Positions 35,997-45,504 of a stretch of 64,000 nt of DNA are shown here, one piece after another. The notes below the pieces were generated by a model. That model did no database searches. It saw nothing but the letters and a program-made list of their open reading frames with translations, and was not told the DNA's origin. A program made the translations under genes and the position numbers. The DNA is taken from contig NZ_CP136051.1 in assembly GCF_032999765.1 (NCBI RefSeq), forward strand, positions 6,677,501 to 6,741,500, read 5' to 3'. This DNA is from Imperialibacter roseus (GTDB lineage Bacteria; Bacteroidota; Bacteroidia; Cytophagales; Cyclobacteriaceae). Position 1 is the first letter of the stretch, and the number at the start of each line of letters is the position of its first letter.

Positions 35997-36545
35997 ATGA
36001 AAAGATTATTCGCAATTACCGCCCTTGTATTTCTGACTGTAGCAGCTATAGCCGGACAGCCCTTCAAGGCTGAAAAGGGATCAAAAATTACTGTTTCTGG
36101 CACCTCTACCATGCATGACTGGACCATGGTTTCAGAAGATGTTAAGGTGGACGCAAGCATAGCCGACGGAGGGGCGACGATTGAAGGGCTGAAACTAAGT
36201 TTGCCAGTTAACACCCTCAAGAGTCATAAAAGTGGGATGGATGACAATGCCTACAAAGCGCTTAAATCAGACAAAAATCCACAGATCACATTTAACCTGA
36301 AAACTTCGCAAGCCAAAGGATCATCGCTTGTTCAGGGGGCTGGGAAATTAACTATCGCAGGTGTGACTAAAGACATAAGTCTTGACGGAAAGCTGGAGCC
36401 GCTGGCTGATGGCAAATACAAACTCACAGGTTCTTACACACTTGACATGGAAGTATACAGTGTGGAACCACCTTCTTTTATGTTCGGCACTGTTTCAACA
36501 GGAAAGGAAGTAACGATTACCTACGAAATTATTCTGATTAAATAA
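35997..36545 (+). CDS. YceI family protein
   Basis: This 182-residue exported protein has a signal peptide (LVFLTVAAIAG, cleaved about residue 20) and a YceI lipocalin-like domain: GTSTMHDW (about 35-42), SHKSGMDDNAYKALK (about 79-93) and ITFNLKT. YceI proteins bind polyisoprenoid lipids in the periplasm. The ATG at 35997 is preferred over the TTG at 35916, which would precede the signal peptide with an improbable extension. It is followed 26 bases later by a porin gene. Confidence 0.92.
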   Translation: MKRLFAITALVFLTVAAIAGQPFKAEKGSKITVSGTSTMHDWTMVSEDVKVDASIADGGATIEGLKLSLPVNTLKSHKSGMDDNAYKALKSDKNPQITFNLKTSQAKGSSLVQGAGKLTIAGVTKDISLDGKLEPLADGKYKLTGSYTLDMEVYSVEPPSFMFGTVSTGKEVTITYEIILIK

Positions 36546-36571
36546 ATAAAAACCAATAAATGTCCCTTATC

Positions 36572-37852
36572 ATGAAAACGCTAAATAAATTTCTTGGGAT
36601 ACTGATTGTCTTAGGACTTTCCGCAACCAGCACATTGATGGCTCAGCAACCTGACCTTCAATTTTACAGAACAAATGACGTAAAAGGCCGCAATGTTTTT
36701 GAGACTACAAAAGCAGATACCATACCTTTTGACGGCTTAAAAGTGAGAGTGGGTGGTGACTTTGCCATCGAATTTCAGGGAATTAACCAAACAAACTCGC
36801 TCGACAGCCTTTTGGACTTGGGTACCAACTTAAACCTCCCCACAGCCAACCTGAACCTCGATGTTCAGTTGTCTGATGGTATGAGAATGCACTTGAGAAC
36901 TTACCTTTCTGCCAGGCACCACAACGAATCCTGGGTAAAGGGTGGTTATATTCAAATCGACAAGCTTGACTTTATTAAGCCAGGTTTTGCAGCCGAACTA
37001 ATGAAGGTAGTTACTTTTAGAGTGGGTTTAGACGAGATCAACTTTGGTGATGCACACTTTAGAAGAACTGACAACGCCAGGGCAATATTTAACCCTTTTG
37101 TTGGTAACTATATCATGGACTCTTTCACCACTGAGGCTTTTATTGAGGCAAATGCCCAAACCAACGGTTTCATTGGAGTGTTGGGTATATCTAATGGTAA
37201 GCTGAACCAGAGCGTGGTAGTTACACCTACCACCGACAATAAAATTTCCTTCTACGGAAAAGTGGGTTACGACAAGCAGTTTAACGATGACCTGCGCTTC
37301 AGAATTACAGGTAGCTGGTACATGAACAGCGGGTTGTCTACCGGATCCTATCTTTACGGTGGCGACAGAGCAGGTGACAGGTACTACAACACTTTGATTT
37401 CTCTTGCTGAAGCAGCTAGCGGAGTGAACGCCACAAGTGCTTTTGCCAACGCTCGCTTTAACCCAAGATTCAAACAAATGACCGCTATTCAGATCAATCC
37501 TTTCCTTAAGTATCAGGGACTTGAGTTGTTCGGTATCTATGAAATAGTGTCCAACAGCAAAGACCAGGGCAGCGGTTCTTACACCCAGACTGCGGTTGAA
37601 GCCATCTACAGAATTGGCGCTGCTGAGAAGGTGTTCCTTGGAGGTAGATATAACTCAGTGAACGGTAAAGCCACAGATGCGGCCACTACCCAAAAGATCA
37701 GCCGAATCAACCTTGGTGGCGGATGGTTTATGACCGACAATGTGGTTGCCAAGCTAGAGTATGTTAATCAGCAATATACTGAAGGCTGGACTGGCAAATA
37801 CAATGACGCCGAGTTCAAAGGCATCATGATCGAAGCAGCTATTAGTTTCTAG
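36572..37852 (+). CDS. Outer-membrane porin-like protein
   Basis: This 426-residue protein has a signal peptide (ending TLMAQ) and a beta-barrel sequence rich in alternating hydrophobic residues with aromatic ends. It finishes in EAAISF with a terminal Phe. It resembles phosphate-selective-porin or DcaP-type proteins but shows no diagnostic substrate motif. It is cotranscribed with the upstream YceI gene, separated by 26 bases from the chosen ATG (MKTLNKF), and ends at a clear terminator. The substrate is not known. Confidence 0.82.
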   Translation: MKTLNKFLGILIVLGLSATSTLMAQQPDLQFYRTNDVKGRNVFETTKADTIPFDGLKVRVGGDFAIEFQGINQTNSLDSLLDLGTNLNLPTANLNLDVQLSDGMRMHLRTYLSARHHNESWVKGGYIQIDKLDFIKPGFAAELMKVVTFRVGLDEINFGDAHFRRTDNARAIFNPFVGNYIMDSFTTEAFIEANAQTNGFIGVLGISNGKLNQSVVVTPTTDNKISFYGKVGYDKQFNDDLRFRITGSWYMNSGLSTGSYLYGGDRAGDRYYNTLISLAEAASGVNATSAFANARFNPRFKQMTAIQINPFLKYQGLELFGIYEIVSNSKDQGSGSYTQTAVEAIYRIGAAEKVFLGGRYNSVNGKATDAATTQKISRINLGGGWFMTDNVVAKLEYVNQQYTEGWTGKYNDAEFKGIMIEAAISF

Positions 37853-37875
37853 TTGGTTTTTGGTAAGTTAGTTAT

Positions 37876-37911
37876 GGAATGCCCGCTTAGTGGGCATTCC
37901 TTTCTCTTTTT
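37876..37911 (+). terminator. Terminator after the YceI-porin operon
   Basis: A 9-bp perfect stem (GGAATGCCC / GGGCATTCC) is followed by a T-rich run. It sits just 4 bases before the start of the next gene, so that gene probably begins inside read-through or has its promoter within this segment. Confidence 0.85.
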
Positions 37912-37914
37912 GAT

Positions 37915-38505
37915 ATGAAGCTTCTTCTCATAGTAATTGGCTTTTACTCTCTCTTCTTCAGCAATGGAGACGAAAAAAGGATGGTGGCGTGGGTGATTGA
38001 ACCCTCCAGCACCCTGATTATTAATGGAGCTTCCAATGTTAATCAATTTACTTGTGGAATGTCGTCGTACCAGTATGCCGACACGCTGGAGCTGTCTGAA
38101 CGTACGGCCTCATACATCAAATTTTCCCCTAACAAACTATCGCTCCCTGTTGTCGATTTTGATTGTGCGCACAACATGATCACCAGCGACTTCCAGGAAA
38201 CCCTCCAGGCTGATATATATCCTGAAATCGGAGTGAGCTTTTTGTCGCTGAACGCCGTTTCATCTACAGTGCCGGGCGTTACAAGCTACGACGCCGTAAT
38301 GCTCATAGAACTCTCAGGAAGAAAAAGAGAGGTGAGTATCCATTTCGATTTTTGGGAAAAAAGCTACAGCCTCTATAATCTGGTAGGGTCAAAAACTCTG
38401 CGTTTTACTGACTTCGAGATGGTGCCTCCGTCAAAGATGATGGGGCTCGTAAAAGTAGCCGACGAGCTTACCATAGATTTTAATTTGGTGATCAGGCCGC
38501 TCTAG
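37915..38505 (+). CDS. Divergent YceI-like exported protein
   Basis: This 196-residue protein has a short hydrophobic leader. The following domain (WVIEPSSTLIINGASNVNQFTC, about residues 24-45) has the layout of YceI proteins but weak similarity, with two cysteines (about residues 45 and 79) that could form a disulfide. It is encoded immediately after the YceI-porin operon, in the same direction, with a terminator between. A role in lipid or hydrophobic ligand binding in the periplasm is inferred from the fold only. Confidence 0.72.
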   Translation: MKLLLIVIGFYSLFFSNGDEKRMVAWVIEPSSTLIINGASNVNQFTCGMSSYQYADTLELSERTASYIKFSPNKLSLPVVDFDCAHNMITSDFQETLQADIYPEIGVSFLSLNAVSSTVPGVTSYDAVMLIELSGRKREVSIHFDFWEKSYSLYNLVGSKTLRFTDFEMVPPSKMMGLVKVADELTIDFNLVIRPL

Positions 38506-38601
38506 CCATAACTTCTTATGACCTGATCTTCAGTAATTTATCAGCCTTGCATGCATTGATTTTCAACCGCTTTTGACTATTTTCATGGAAAAGCGAGTCC
38601 T

Positions 38602-39627
38602 ATGAAAACGAAAAGGGCAATTTTTATCGTCGGCTTGATTTTTTACCAGGCCGCATTGGCACAAATTGGTTCGAAAGTAAAAGAACAGACAAGTCAGGGG
38701 CTGCCAGGCACCTGGGTCAACACCGAATTTGGTTACACTATGACTTTGCTACTCCTTAGCAATGGTTCGGGAGAGTTTGATGGTGAATCTATTACCTATA
38801 CCGCAGGTGACAACAGACTAGCGATCAAATTTGCCACCGAAGTAGTGACCTACCAGTATAACCTGGCGGGCGATCAGTTAACGCTTTCCGGAGGCGATTT
38901 GGATTCTGCCATCACATTCGGGAAAAGTGGGGCCGAAAGGCAGGCCACTGCTAATGCACTGCCGACCCAGACTGCTGATTCTCCAACCCGCTCAATCGTT
39001 GGCAACTGGGAAAGCCAGGGGCAGGTGCTCGACTTTATGGCCAACGGCAAGGTAGTGATCGACGGTAATTCCTTTGACTACCAAACACAGGGCACCACAG
39101 TGATACTTTCCACTCCACAAGGTGCAGTGCAGTTTCAGTACCAACTGGGAGGAAATACTTTGACATTGACAGGCCCTGGAGGAAGCCTTGTCTACAACAA
39201 ATTTAACGGGAGTGTGCCGCCGGCCGGGCCGACTGGAGTCTCGTCAAACTCGGGTTCCGCTCCGGCCGAACTCGCAGGGAAATGGTGCTACGTCAATGTA
39301 GCAAGCACCGGTTCGGGAGGTTGGAGCACCGACGAGTGCATCATTTTAAATGCAAACGGCACCTACGAATACTACAGTGAAAATTCGGGCAGTGCAACCG
39401 TGACCAATCAATATGGCACGCAGATAGCCACAGGCGGCACAAGTTCGCAGACGTCCGATGCAGGCACATGGAGCTTACAGGGAAGTGTGTTGGTGGCTAG
39501 TTCCAGATCGGGCGGCAACCAGTCATTTACGTTTGAAAAACGGAACCATCCCAAAAATGGTGATCCAATGATTGTACTTAACGGCCGAACGTATGTAACC
39601 TTTTACCAGAAACCACCTTGGCGGTAA
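38602..39627 (+). CDS. Exported protein with three lipocalin-like repeat modules
   Basis: This 341-residue exported protein (signal to about residue 21) is built of three related modules. Each opens with Gly-x-Trp (GTWVN at about 36, GNWES at about 134, GKWCY at about 231) and continues in alternating polar and hydrophobic strands. The first two are about 70 residues and the last about 110. Linkers are Ser/Thr/Pro/Gly-rich. The pattern resembles lipocalin-like stress proteins of Bacteroidota. It is likely periplasmic or surface-exposed; function is unknown. Confidence 0.75.
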   Translation: MKTKRAIFIVGLIFYQAALAQIGSKVKEQTSQGLPGTWVNTEFGYTMTLLLLSNGSGEFDGESITYTAGDNRLAIKFATEVVTYQYNLAGDQLTLSGGDLDSAITFGKSGAERQATANALPTQTADSPTRSIVGNWESQGQVLDFMANGKVVIDGNSFDYQTQGTTVILSTPQGAVQFQYQLGGNTLTLTGPGGSLVYNKFNGSVPPAGPTGVSSNSGSAPAELAGKWCYVNVASTGSGGWSTDECIILNANGTYEYYSENSGSATVTNQYGTQIATGGTSSQTSDAGTWSLQGSVLVASSRSGGNQSFTFEKRNHPKNGDPMIVLNGRTYVTFYQKPPWR

Positions 39628-39638
39628 AGCGGTTTATC

Positions 39639-39713
39639 TTAGAAAACGTTGAAAAAAGTACCGAGCCAGCCGAGTATAATGCTAAACAGAAAAAGTAGTA
39701 GTAGAGTAATCAT
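39639..39713 (-). CDS. Possible 24-residue hydrophobic peptide
   Basis: This tiny frame encodes a continuous hydrophobic run (MITLLLLFLFSIILGWLGT...) with no charged residue, and is short enough to arise by chance. I see no convincing ribosome site. It lies in the 296-base gap before the NSS transporter gene, on the opposite strand. That transporter family has small partner subunits in some bacteria, but those are encoded next to it on the same strand. Confidence 0.22.
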   Translation of the reverse strand: MITLLLLFLFSIILGWLGTFFNVF

Positions 39714-39923
39714 AATGCTAATTACGTGGTTTTTGTGAAAAGGATGCTGAAACTTTAGCTGTACAGACATTTAACACAATTTCTTTGTTATCGTTTTGGC
39801 TTTATTTAATGGCCCGGAGGTTACACCCTTTGTCAATTTTTTCACTGCCGCTAGTGGAATATGACAAGCCATATATGGAGGCCTGTAATTTTCCCTTTAT
39901 TTTCGAAGGTCAAATAAACAACT

Positions 39924-41288
39924 ATGGCTAGAGATAACTGGGGAAGTAAGTTTGGTTTTGTAATGGCCGCTGCAGGCTCTGCTGTGGGCTTAGGTAACAT
40001 TTGGAGATTCCCTTACCTGACAGGAGAGAACGGTGGCGGTGCTTTTGTATTTGTCTACTTTATCTGCATCCTTCTGGTAGGAGCTCCCTTGCTTTTTAAT
40101 GAAATGGGGCTTGGTCGTTTTTCCAGGAAGAACCCTGTGGGCGCATTTAAGGATACTGGAGGAAGTAAGTTTTGGGTATTTGGCGGGGGTATATTATCGC
40201 TTTGTGTGAGCTTCTTTGTGCTCTCTTATTACGGCGTTATTGCGGGCTGGACAATCGGATATATGTATACCGCCCTGTTCGACATACCTCTGGATTTTGA
40301 TGTTTTCCGGGCTAATCCGGTCGCAATTTTACCACTCTTCGGCATTTTCATGGCGGCTTCTACACTTATCGTTTTGGGGGGCATAAGTGGAGGCATCGAA
40401 AAGGCAGCCAAGATCATGATGCCTGTGCTGTTTATTTTATTGATTGTTGTAATTATCAGGAGTGTAACCCTTCCTGGGGCCATGGCTGGAATTGAGTACT
40501 ACCTTGTTCCGGACTTTAGCAAAATCGGAGCAGGAACTATTCTAGCCGCTCTCGGTCAGGCCTTTTTCTCTATGAGTATCGGCTGGGGAATGATGATCAC
40601 CTATGGCTCTTACCTGCCAAAGGACAGTAACATCGTAAGCTCAGGTCTTTGGGTAGGTATTATGGATACCGGTGTGGCATTGCTGGGTGGATTAATGATT
40701 TTCCCTGCCGTGTTTGCCTTTGGCATGCAGCCAGACCAGGGTCCTACTTTGGTTTTTAAGATATTACCAGTCATTTTCGAATCGTTACCTGCAGGTGGCA
40801 ATATCATAGGGGCTTTTTTCTTTCTTCTGCTTTGCCTGGCTGCTCTTACTTCTTCCATAGCAATGATTGAAGTGCCGGCTTCCTTTTTCATCGACAACAA
40901 AAACTGGAGCCGAAAAAAGGCTGCCTGGGTGGTGGGGATTGCCGCCACAGTCGTGGGACTGCCATCTGCACTCTCCAGCGGCGGGGCCGACATATTTACC
41001 AATGTTTCTATCACAGTATTTGGCAACACCTATGGGGGTGTAATGGACATCATGGACTTCTTCTTCGGCACGTTCTTCATTGTGATCGTGGCGCTGATGA
41101 CCTGTCTTTACACTGGTTGGGTCATGGATGTCACCAAAATATCAGATGAAATAGCTGAGGGAGCTCCATTTTTCAAGAAAGAGCTTGTGGTGGGCATCAC
41201 TCCGGCAGCCATTTGGCGATTCTTCATTCGCTTTGTGTGCCCGGCAGTTATCGGACTGGTGCTGATTAATATGATGGGGATATTCTAA
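39924..41288 (+). CDS. Sodium-dependent transporter, NSS (LeuT) family
   Basis: This 454-residue protein has 11 or 12 membrane helices and the NSS signature GSAVGLGNIWRFPYLTG (about residues 17-33), where Na+ and the substrate bind, with the unwound helix pattern. NSS proteins import amino acids or related amines with Na+. The short bacterial length fits. No small partner subunit is visible downstream. It is transcribed alone, convergent with the flotillin gene. Confidence 0.93.
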   Translation: MARDNWGSKFGFVMAAAGSAVGLGNIWRFPYLTGENGGGAFVFVYFICILLVGAPLLFNEMGLGRFSRKNPVGAFKDTGGSKFWVFGGGILSLCVSFFVLSYYGVIAGWTIGYMYTALFDIPLDFDVFRANPVAILPLFGIFMAASTLIVLGGISGGIEKAAKIMMPVLFILLIVVIIRSVTLPGAMAGIEYYLVPDFSKIGAGTILAALGQAFFSMSIGWGMMITYGSYLPKDSNIVSSGLWVGIMDTGVALLGGLMIFPAVFAFGMQPDQGPTLVFKILPVIFESLPAGGNIIGAFFFLLLCLAALTSSIAMIEVPASFFIDNKNWSRKKAAWVVGIAATVVGLPSALSSGGADIFTNVSITVFGNTYGGVMDIMDFFFGTFFIVIVALMTCLYTGWVMDVTKISDEIAEGAPFFKKELVVGITPAAIWRFFIRFVCPAVIGLVLINMMGIF

Positions 41289-41342
41289 TACGAAAAAGCG
41301 ACCCGGGACGTGCCTCAACAGCCTTCCCGGAGCGCTAGATTT

Positions 41343-42998
41343 CTACTTCTTAGGCGCAGGGCCTAATCCTTTCTTCGGATCATCTTTCCCCTTTGCTGGT
41401 TGCGACGGCTTTGTTTCAGCAGGTTTTTCGTCCTTCTTCTCTGAGGTCGTTTCCTTTACTTCCGTTGCGGCTACTTTTTTGGCAGTTTCGCCCAAATAGG
41501 CTGGCAGCTCAAGGCCGGCCATCTCAAAGATTTCTTTCAGTGGAGGCACAGACTGGTACATGCCAGAAAGGAAGTTGGCTGTCGACGTTTTGCCGTCTTT
41601 GCCAGTGCCCGAATCCCAAACGGTGATTTTCTCGATTTGGATATTCTTGATGGCCTCCGACTGCAGCCTTACCAGCTCCGGTAGCTTTTCAGCAATAATA
41701 AGCATCGCTGCATCTTTCGAGCTGTTGCCGGCAGCATTCACTATTTGCTTCAAACCTTCGGCCTGCTTGGTCAGCACCTCATAAATACCCCTGGCTTCTG
41801 CTTCTCTCTTCATTATGATCGAATCGGCCTCACCTTTGGCACGTCGTCTGATCATTTCGGCTTCAGCCTCGGCGGCAATCTCTACTTTGAGCTTGTCGAT
41901 TTCTGCTGGCACCACAATATTGGCCGTTTGGCTGGCTTTGTCTCGTTGGGCTCTAGCATTTTCCGCTGCTTGCTCGGCTGCATACGACTCCTCCAGCGCT
42001 TTGGCTTGCTTCACCTTTTCAGCCGCCATGGCTTTTCTGAGCGCCTCAGCTTCTTTTTCTCTTCTATCGGCTTCAGAGTTGGCTATGTCGATTTTGGCCT
42101 TGTTTTCTCCTTCAACTGCCCTTGCATTGGCTTCCGAAGTCTGGATTCTTTCGGTCTTTTGCGCTTCGGCTTCGCCAATATTGGCTTTTGCCAAAGCTTC
42201 CGACTCGCCCACTTTAGCGCTGGAGTCGGCATTGGCAATTTGGATCCGTTCTTTCTGTGCTGCATTGGCCTCACCAATTTTTGCAAGGGCGTTGGCATCG
42301 GCCACCTGCACCCGCTGATCCTGGTGCGCCATTGCCTCACCGATAGATCCGTCTCTGGTTTTTTCAGCCACGCTCTTGCGGGCGTCGTTAATAGCCTTGG
42401 CAGCTGCTTCTTTTCCAAGCGCCTCTATGTAGCCCGACTCATCCTTGATATCGGTTACGTTTACGTTGATAAGCTTAAGGCCAATTTTCTTTAGTTCTGC
42501 TTCCACATTGCTGGCCACGTTCGCCAGGAACTTGTCACGGTTGCTATTGATCTCTTCAATGTCCATCATGGCCACTACAAGCCTCAGCTGACCAAAAATG
42601 ATGTCTTTGGCAAGGTCATGAATATGGTCTTTGGTTAACCCGAGCAGCCTTTCAGCTGCATTTTCCATCACGCCGGTTTCTGTAGAGATACCCACAGTAA
42701 AGCGGGAAGGCACGTCAACCCGGATGTTCTGCTTGCTGAGAGCATTGGTAAGGTTCACCTCTATCGAATTAGGGGTGAGGTCGAGAAAGGCGTAGTCCTG
42801 AAACACAGGCCACACAAACGCAGCGCCACCGTGGATACACTTGGAGGAGCTATGGCCGTCGGTACCGCCGCCCACTTTTCCGTAGACAACCATTACCCTG
42901 TCGGAGGGGCAGCGCTTGTAGCGACTAAAAAATGTGATAAGGATGATAAAAATAAAGAGGGCCACAATGGCCACTACGGGTAATGCGAATACGCTCAT
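41343..42998 (-). CDS. Flotillin family protein (FloT/YuaG/YqiK-like)
   Basis: This 551-residue scaffold protein has an N-terminal membrane hairpin (about 5-25) and an SPFH domain (about 30-200). A very long Ala/Glu/Lys-rich coiled coil follows (about 210-400, with repeated EA-rich heptads), then a C-terminal Glu/Lys-rich tail. It resembles FloT-type flotillins and not FloA, which is encoded at 2.1 kb. It is the second gene of an operon with an NfeD-like membrane protein, just 2 bases downstream. The coiled coil produces a long spurious ORF on the other strand. Confidence 0.92.
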   Translation of the reverse strand: MSVFALPVVAIVALFIFIILITFFSRYKRCPSDRVMVVYGKVGGGTDGHSSSKCIHGGAAFVWPVFQDYAFLDLTPNSIEVNLTNALSKQNIRVDVPSRFTVGISTETGVMENAAERLLGLTKDHIHDLAKDIIFGQLRLVVAMMDIEEINSNRDKFLANVASNVEAELKKIGLKLINVNVTDIKDESGYIEALGKEAAAKAINDARKSVAEKTRDGSIGEAMAHQDQRVQVADANALAKIGEANAAQKERIQIANADSSAKVGESEALAKANIGEAEAQKTERIQTSEANARAVEGENKAKIDIANSEADRREKEAEALRKAMAAEKVKQAKALEESYAAEQAAENARAQRDKASQTANIVVPAEIDKLKVEIAAEAEAEMIRRRAKGEADSIIMKREAEARGIYEVLTKQAEGLKQIVNAAGNSSKDAAMLIIAEKLPELVRLQSEAIKNIQIEKITVWDSGTGKDGKTSTANFLSGMYQSVPPLKEIFEMAGLELPAYLGETAKKVAATEVKETTSEKKDEKPAETKPSQPAKGKDDPKKGLGPAPKK

Positions 42999-43000
42999 AT

Positions 43001-43591
43001 TCAGCTAAAGTTTGCGGTAACTAAGAGTAGATTATTGTCTATAACATCACTGACCTTCACCACTTTGCCCGTTTTAATATCGGTCTCATCGTCGGTGATG
43101 GCCTCCAGCGTTCTCAGCGAACCCTGTACTTTTATCTGGATTTGGCCTATGCTGTTTCGCTTTGAGGCAATAGTAAGGTACACCTCACCCAATTTTCCTT
43201 TTGCATTGCTCATTTTTAGATTGCCGCTCTCGTCAGCCTTCGAAAGAAAGTAAAAGATGCTGGCCATAATTAACATCATAGCCAGCCCGGCGACCGAGGA
43301 GGCCACCAACGACCAGCCATCCGACATGCCGCTATCCAGGCAGGCTATACCCGTCCAGGAAAAAATGGAGAAGAAGGCCACAAGGTTTTTCAACGTAAGG
43401 AACTGAAAAGGAATGCCAGTGTCGGCGTCTATTTCTGCATCGGTAGACAGATCGTCGCCCATGTCACCACCTCCGATGAGGGTCATCAGCATCTGCAACA
43501 GGAAAAAAAGAGTGAATGGAACTGCCAGCGACCAGTATATTTTTTGAAGCAGGGTAAGGGTTTCCCACCAATTGGTGTATTGCTCAATCAT
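43001..43591 (-). CDS. NfeD/YqiJ-like membrane protein with OB-fold domain
   Basis: This 196-residue protein has three hydrophobic segments (about 14-40, 65-88 and 92-115) and a soluble C-terminal domain (about 125-195). That domain fits an OB-fold typical of NfeD-like partners of flotillins (KGKLGEVYLTI, then IKVQGSLRTLEA). It precedes the FloT-like gene and should be cotranscribed. It differs from the NfeD at 3.1 kb, so the window holds two independent flotillin modules. Confidence 0.8.
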   Translation of the reverse strand: MIEQYTNWWETLTLLQKIYWSLAVPFTLFFLLQMLMTLIGGGDMGDDLSTDAEIDADTGIPFQFLTLKNLVAFFSIFSWTGIACLDSGMSDGWSLVASSVAGLAMMLIMASIFYFLSKADESGNLKMSNAKGKLGEVYLTIASKRNSIGQIQIKVQGSLRTLEAITDDETDIKTGKVVKVSDVIDNNLLLVTANFS

Positions 43592-43689
43592 TCTTTTTGA
43601 ACCTTAAGGTTGAAAGGTTCAGTAAAATACGAAGTGTTGAGAAATTTCCTATTATGAAAAGAGAATAAAGAAAGCATTGGAAGCAAGAT

Positions 43690-45486
43690 TTATGCTTCCA
43701 CTTTGATGCTGTCGTTGCCAATCAATATAGGCTGGCCAAACCTGCCTTCTTCATCTCTGTTCTCAAGGTTGAGTACGCCACGTGGGCAAACTGAGGAGCA
43801 AACACCGCAGCCAACACACGAGGAGCGCACAATGTTCTGTCCCCGCTGAGCATACCAACGTACATCGATGCCCATTTCGCAATAGGTGGAACAGTTTCCA
43901 CAGCTAATGCACTGACCACCGTTGGTAGTAATGCGGAAGCGGCTTTTGAAGCGCTGCACAATGCCCAGGTAAGCTGCCAACGGACAGCCGAACCGGCACC
44001 AGACCCTATTACCCATCAAAGGATAAAAGCCAGTGCCCACTACGCCAGCGAAGCCTGCGCCGATATAAACACCATACACTTCTCTGAGTGTATAGCTGTC
44101 GATCACACCCAGCCAGGAGTTGCCCGACCAATAGGTGTACAGCACGCCGCCTGTCATCACAACAGAAAAGGCCAGCACTGCATGGATCATCCACCGCTCA
44201 ATTTTCCAGGCCTTCAGCGACTTATCGGAAAGCTGACGGAAGGGGTCGCCCAGCGTTTCTGCCAACCCTCCACAGCCACACACCCAGGAACAGTACCATC
44301 TTTTGCCAAAGAAGTAAACAAAAACTGGCACAGCAATGATGATCAATGCAATGCCCCAGCCCAGCATAAAGATGCCCAGACTGCCTGAAGAAATAAGCTG
44401 GTTGAGCTCATTGTCGAAGAAGAAGTCGTAGTCGAGCGGCCAGATATTTTTAAAGTCGAAATAGGGTTGGTTAAGCCTGAGGAGTATTTCTGGAATAAGG
44501 AAAGCGAAAGCCGTTTGAAAGAACATCACGGAAATCGTCCTCATGATCTGATATTTGCTATGGCGGTATTTAATGAACATTCGCACCCCCATTACAAGGA
44601 TGCAAAGCGTGTAAATGAAGCCATAAAGGAAAAAACGGCTGGCATCACTGTTCTTCAGTAGCTGACTCACAGGATCAACCATGATGATCCATTCGGTCAT
44701 GTACTCGGGGAAGAAATACAAAATGATATAGAAGACAATAAGAAAGCTGCCAAGCATGATGCCAAGCCAGCCTTTGTTTTTCAAAACGCTATGGAAAATG
44801 CCACTGTTCTTAATGCCAGCCGGGCCGTCAAGTTTGGCTTTGGGTAGCAAGTACATCATAGCTCCGATGATGGGAAGCAGGTAGCATAGAGCAAGAAAGA
44901 GGCCCGGACTTGACTTGATTGGCCCGTGGGAAGCCAGTTTGGTCGCTTCATATCGGATGTCTCTGGCTTTGTAACGGTCGATACCTACCTCGCTGATGAT
45001 GCCATAATCGTTGATCGTGTTGGCCACTGACATCAGATCTTTCTTCAGCGCTTCTCTGGAGTCATATTTTCTCCCTGCCAGCCAGCTGCCGTACTCCTCC
45101 ATTTTTCGTCTCTTGAATATAGTGCTGGTGTTGATCTTCGGGTAGATGTAGTTCAGCATTTCAAGGGAGAAAGTGTAGGGAGGAGGGCCCAGCTCACTAA
45201 TTAATAGATTTATCTCCGATTCCTTGAGAGCAAACAGCATCATTTGCTGTCTGTTGAAGGTGTTGATGCCTTTTTGGATGGTGCCGACAAACCCAAAATT
45301 TGTGCTGTATTCTGTGTCGACTATCTCGGGCGTGAAAGTGAGGATACCTTCAACTTTCCCTTCGTGACCAACAATTTTGTCAAAGTCACTCCTTGCAATT
45401 TTGTAGTCGGCCATGAAGAAGCTGGCCAGAAAAAGGCCAAAGCCAAGTATAAAAAGTGCCAGCCCGGTTAGTTGTATTGCTCTCAT
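43690..45486 (-). CDS. NosR/NapH-like 4Fe-4S membrane protein
   Basis: This 598-residue membrane protein has an N-terminal anchor, a periplasmic region (about 30-190) and six or more membrane helices. Two CxxxCP-type segments of the NapH/NosR/CcoG family (RWYCSWVCGCGG and VWCRFGCPL) follow. Two ferredoxin-type clusters are CISCGNCSTYC and CVGCGVCSSVCPRG (about residues 525-570). It probably moves electrons across or onto the inner membrane. Its only neighbour is a FAD oxidoreductase 18 bases upstream on the same strand. No nos or nap genes are present, so the physiological pathway is open. Confidence 0.85.
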   Translation of the reverse strand: MRAIQLTGLALFILGFGLFLASFFMADYKIARSDFDKIVGHEGKVEGILTFTPEIVDTEYSTNFGFVGTIQKGINTFNRQQMMLFALKESEINLLISELGPPPYTFSLEMLNYIYPKINTSTIFKRRKMEEYGSWLAGRKYDSREALKKDLMSVANTINDYGIISEVGIDRYKARDIRYEATKLASHGPIKSSPGLFLALCYLLPIIGAMMYLLPKAKLDGPAGIKNSGIFHSVLKNKGWLGIMLGSFLIVFYIILYFFPEYMTEWIIMVDPVSQLLKNSDASRFFLYGFIYTLCILVMGVRMFIKYRHSKYQIMRTISVMFFQTAFAFLIPEILLRLNQPYFDFKNIWPLDYDFFFDNELNQLISSGSLGIFMLGWGIALIIIAVPVFVYFFGKRWYCSWVCGCGGLAETLGDPFRQLSDKSLKAWKIERWMIHAVLAFSVVMTGGVLYTYWSGNSWLGVIDSYTLREVYGVYIGAGFAGVVGTGFYPLMGNRVWCRFGCPLAAYLGIVQRFKSRFRITTNGGQCISCGNCSTYCEMGIDVRWYAQRGQNIVRSSCVGCGVCSSVCPRGVLNLENRDEEGRFGQPILIGNDSIKVEA

Positions 45487-45504
45487 CTCTTTCTTCCTCT
45501 TGCT

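Noticed and set aside
39639-39713. MetS-like small subunit of the NSS transporter
   Set aside because: Known small subunits are encoded on the same strand next to the transporter; this frame is antisense and upstream.
41745-42494. 249-codon ORF on the plus strand, antisense to the flotillin gene
   Set aside because: It is a shadow of the Ala/Glu/Lys-rich coiled coil, whose codon bias removes stops from the other strand.
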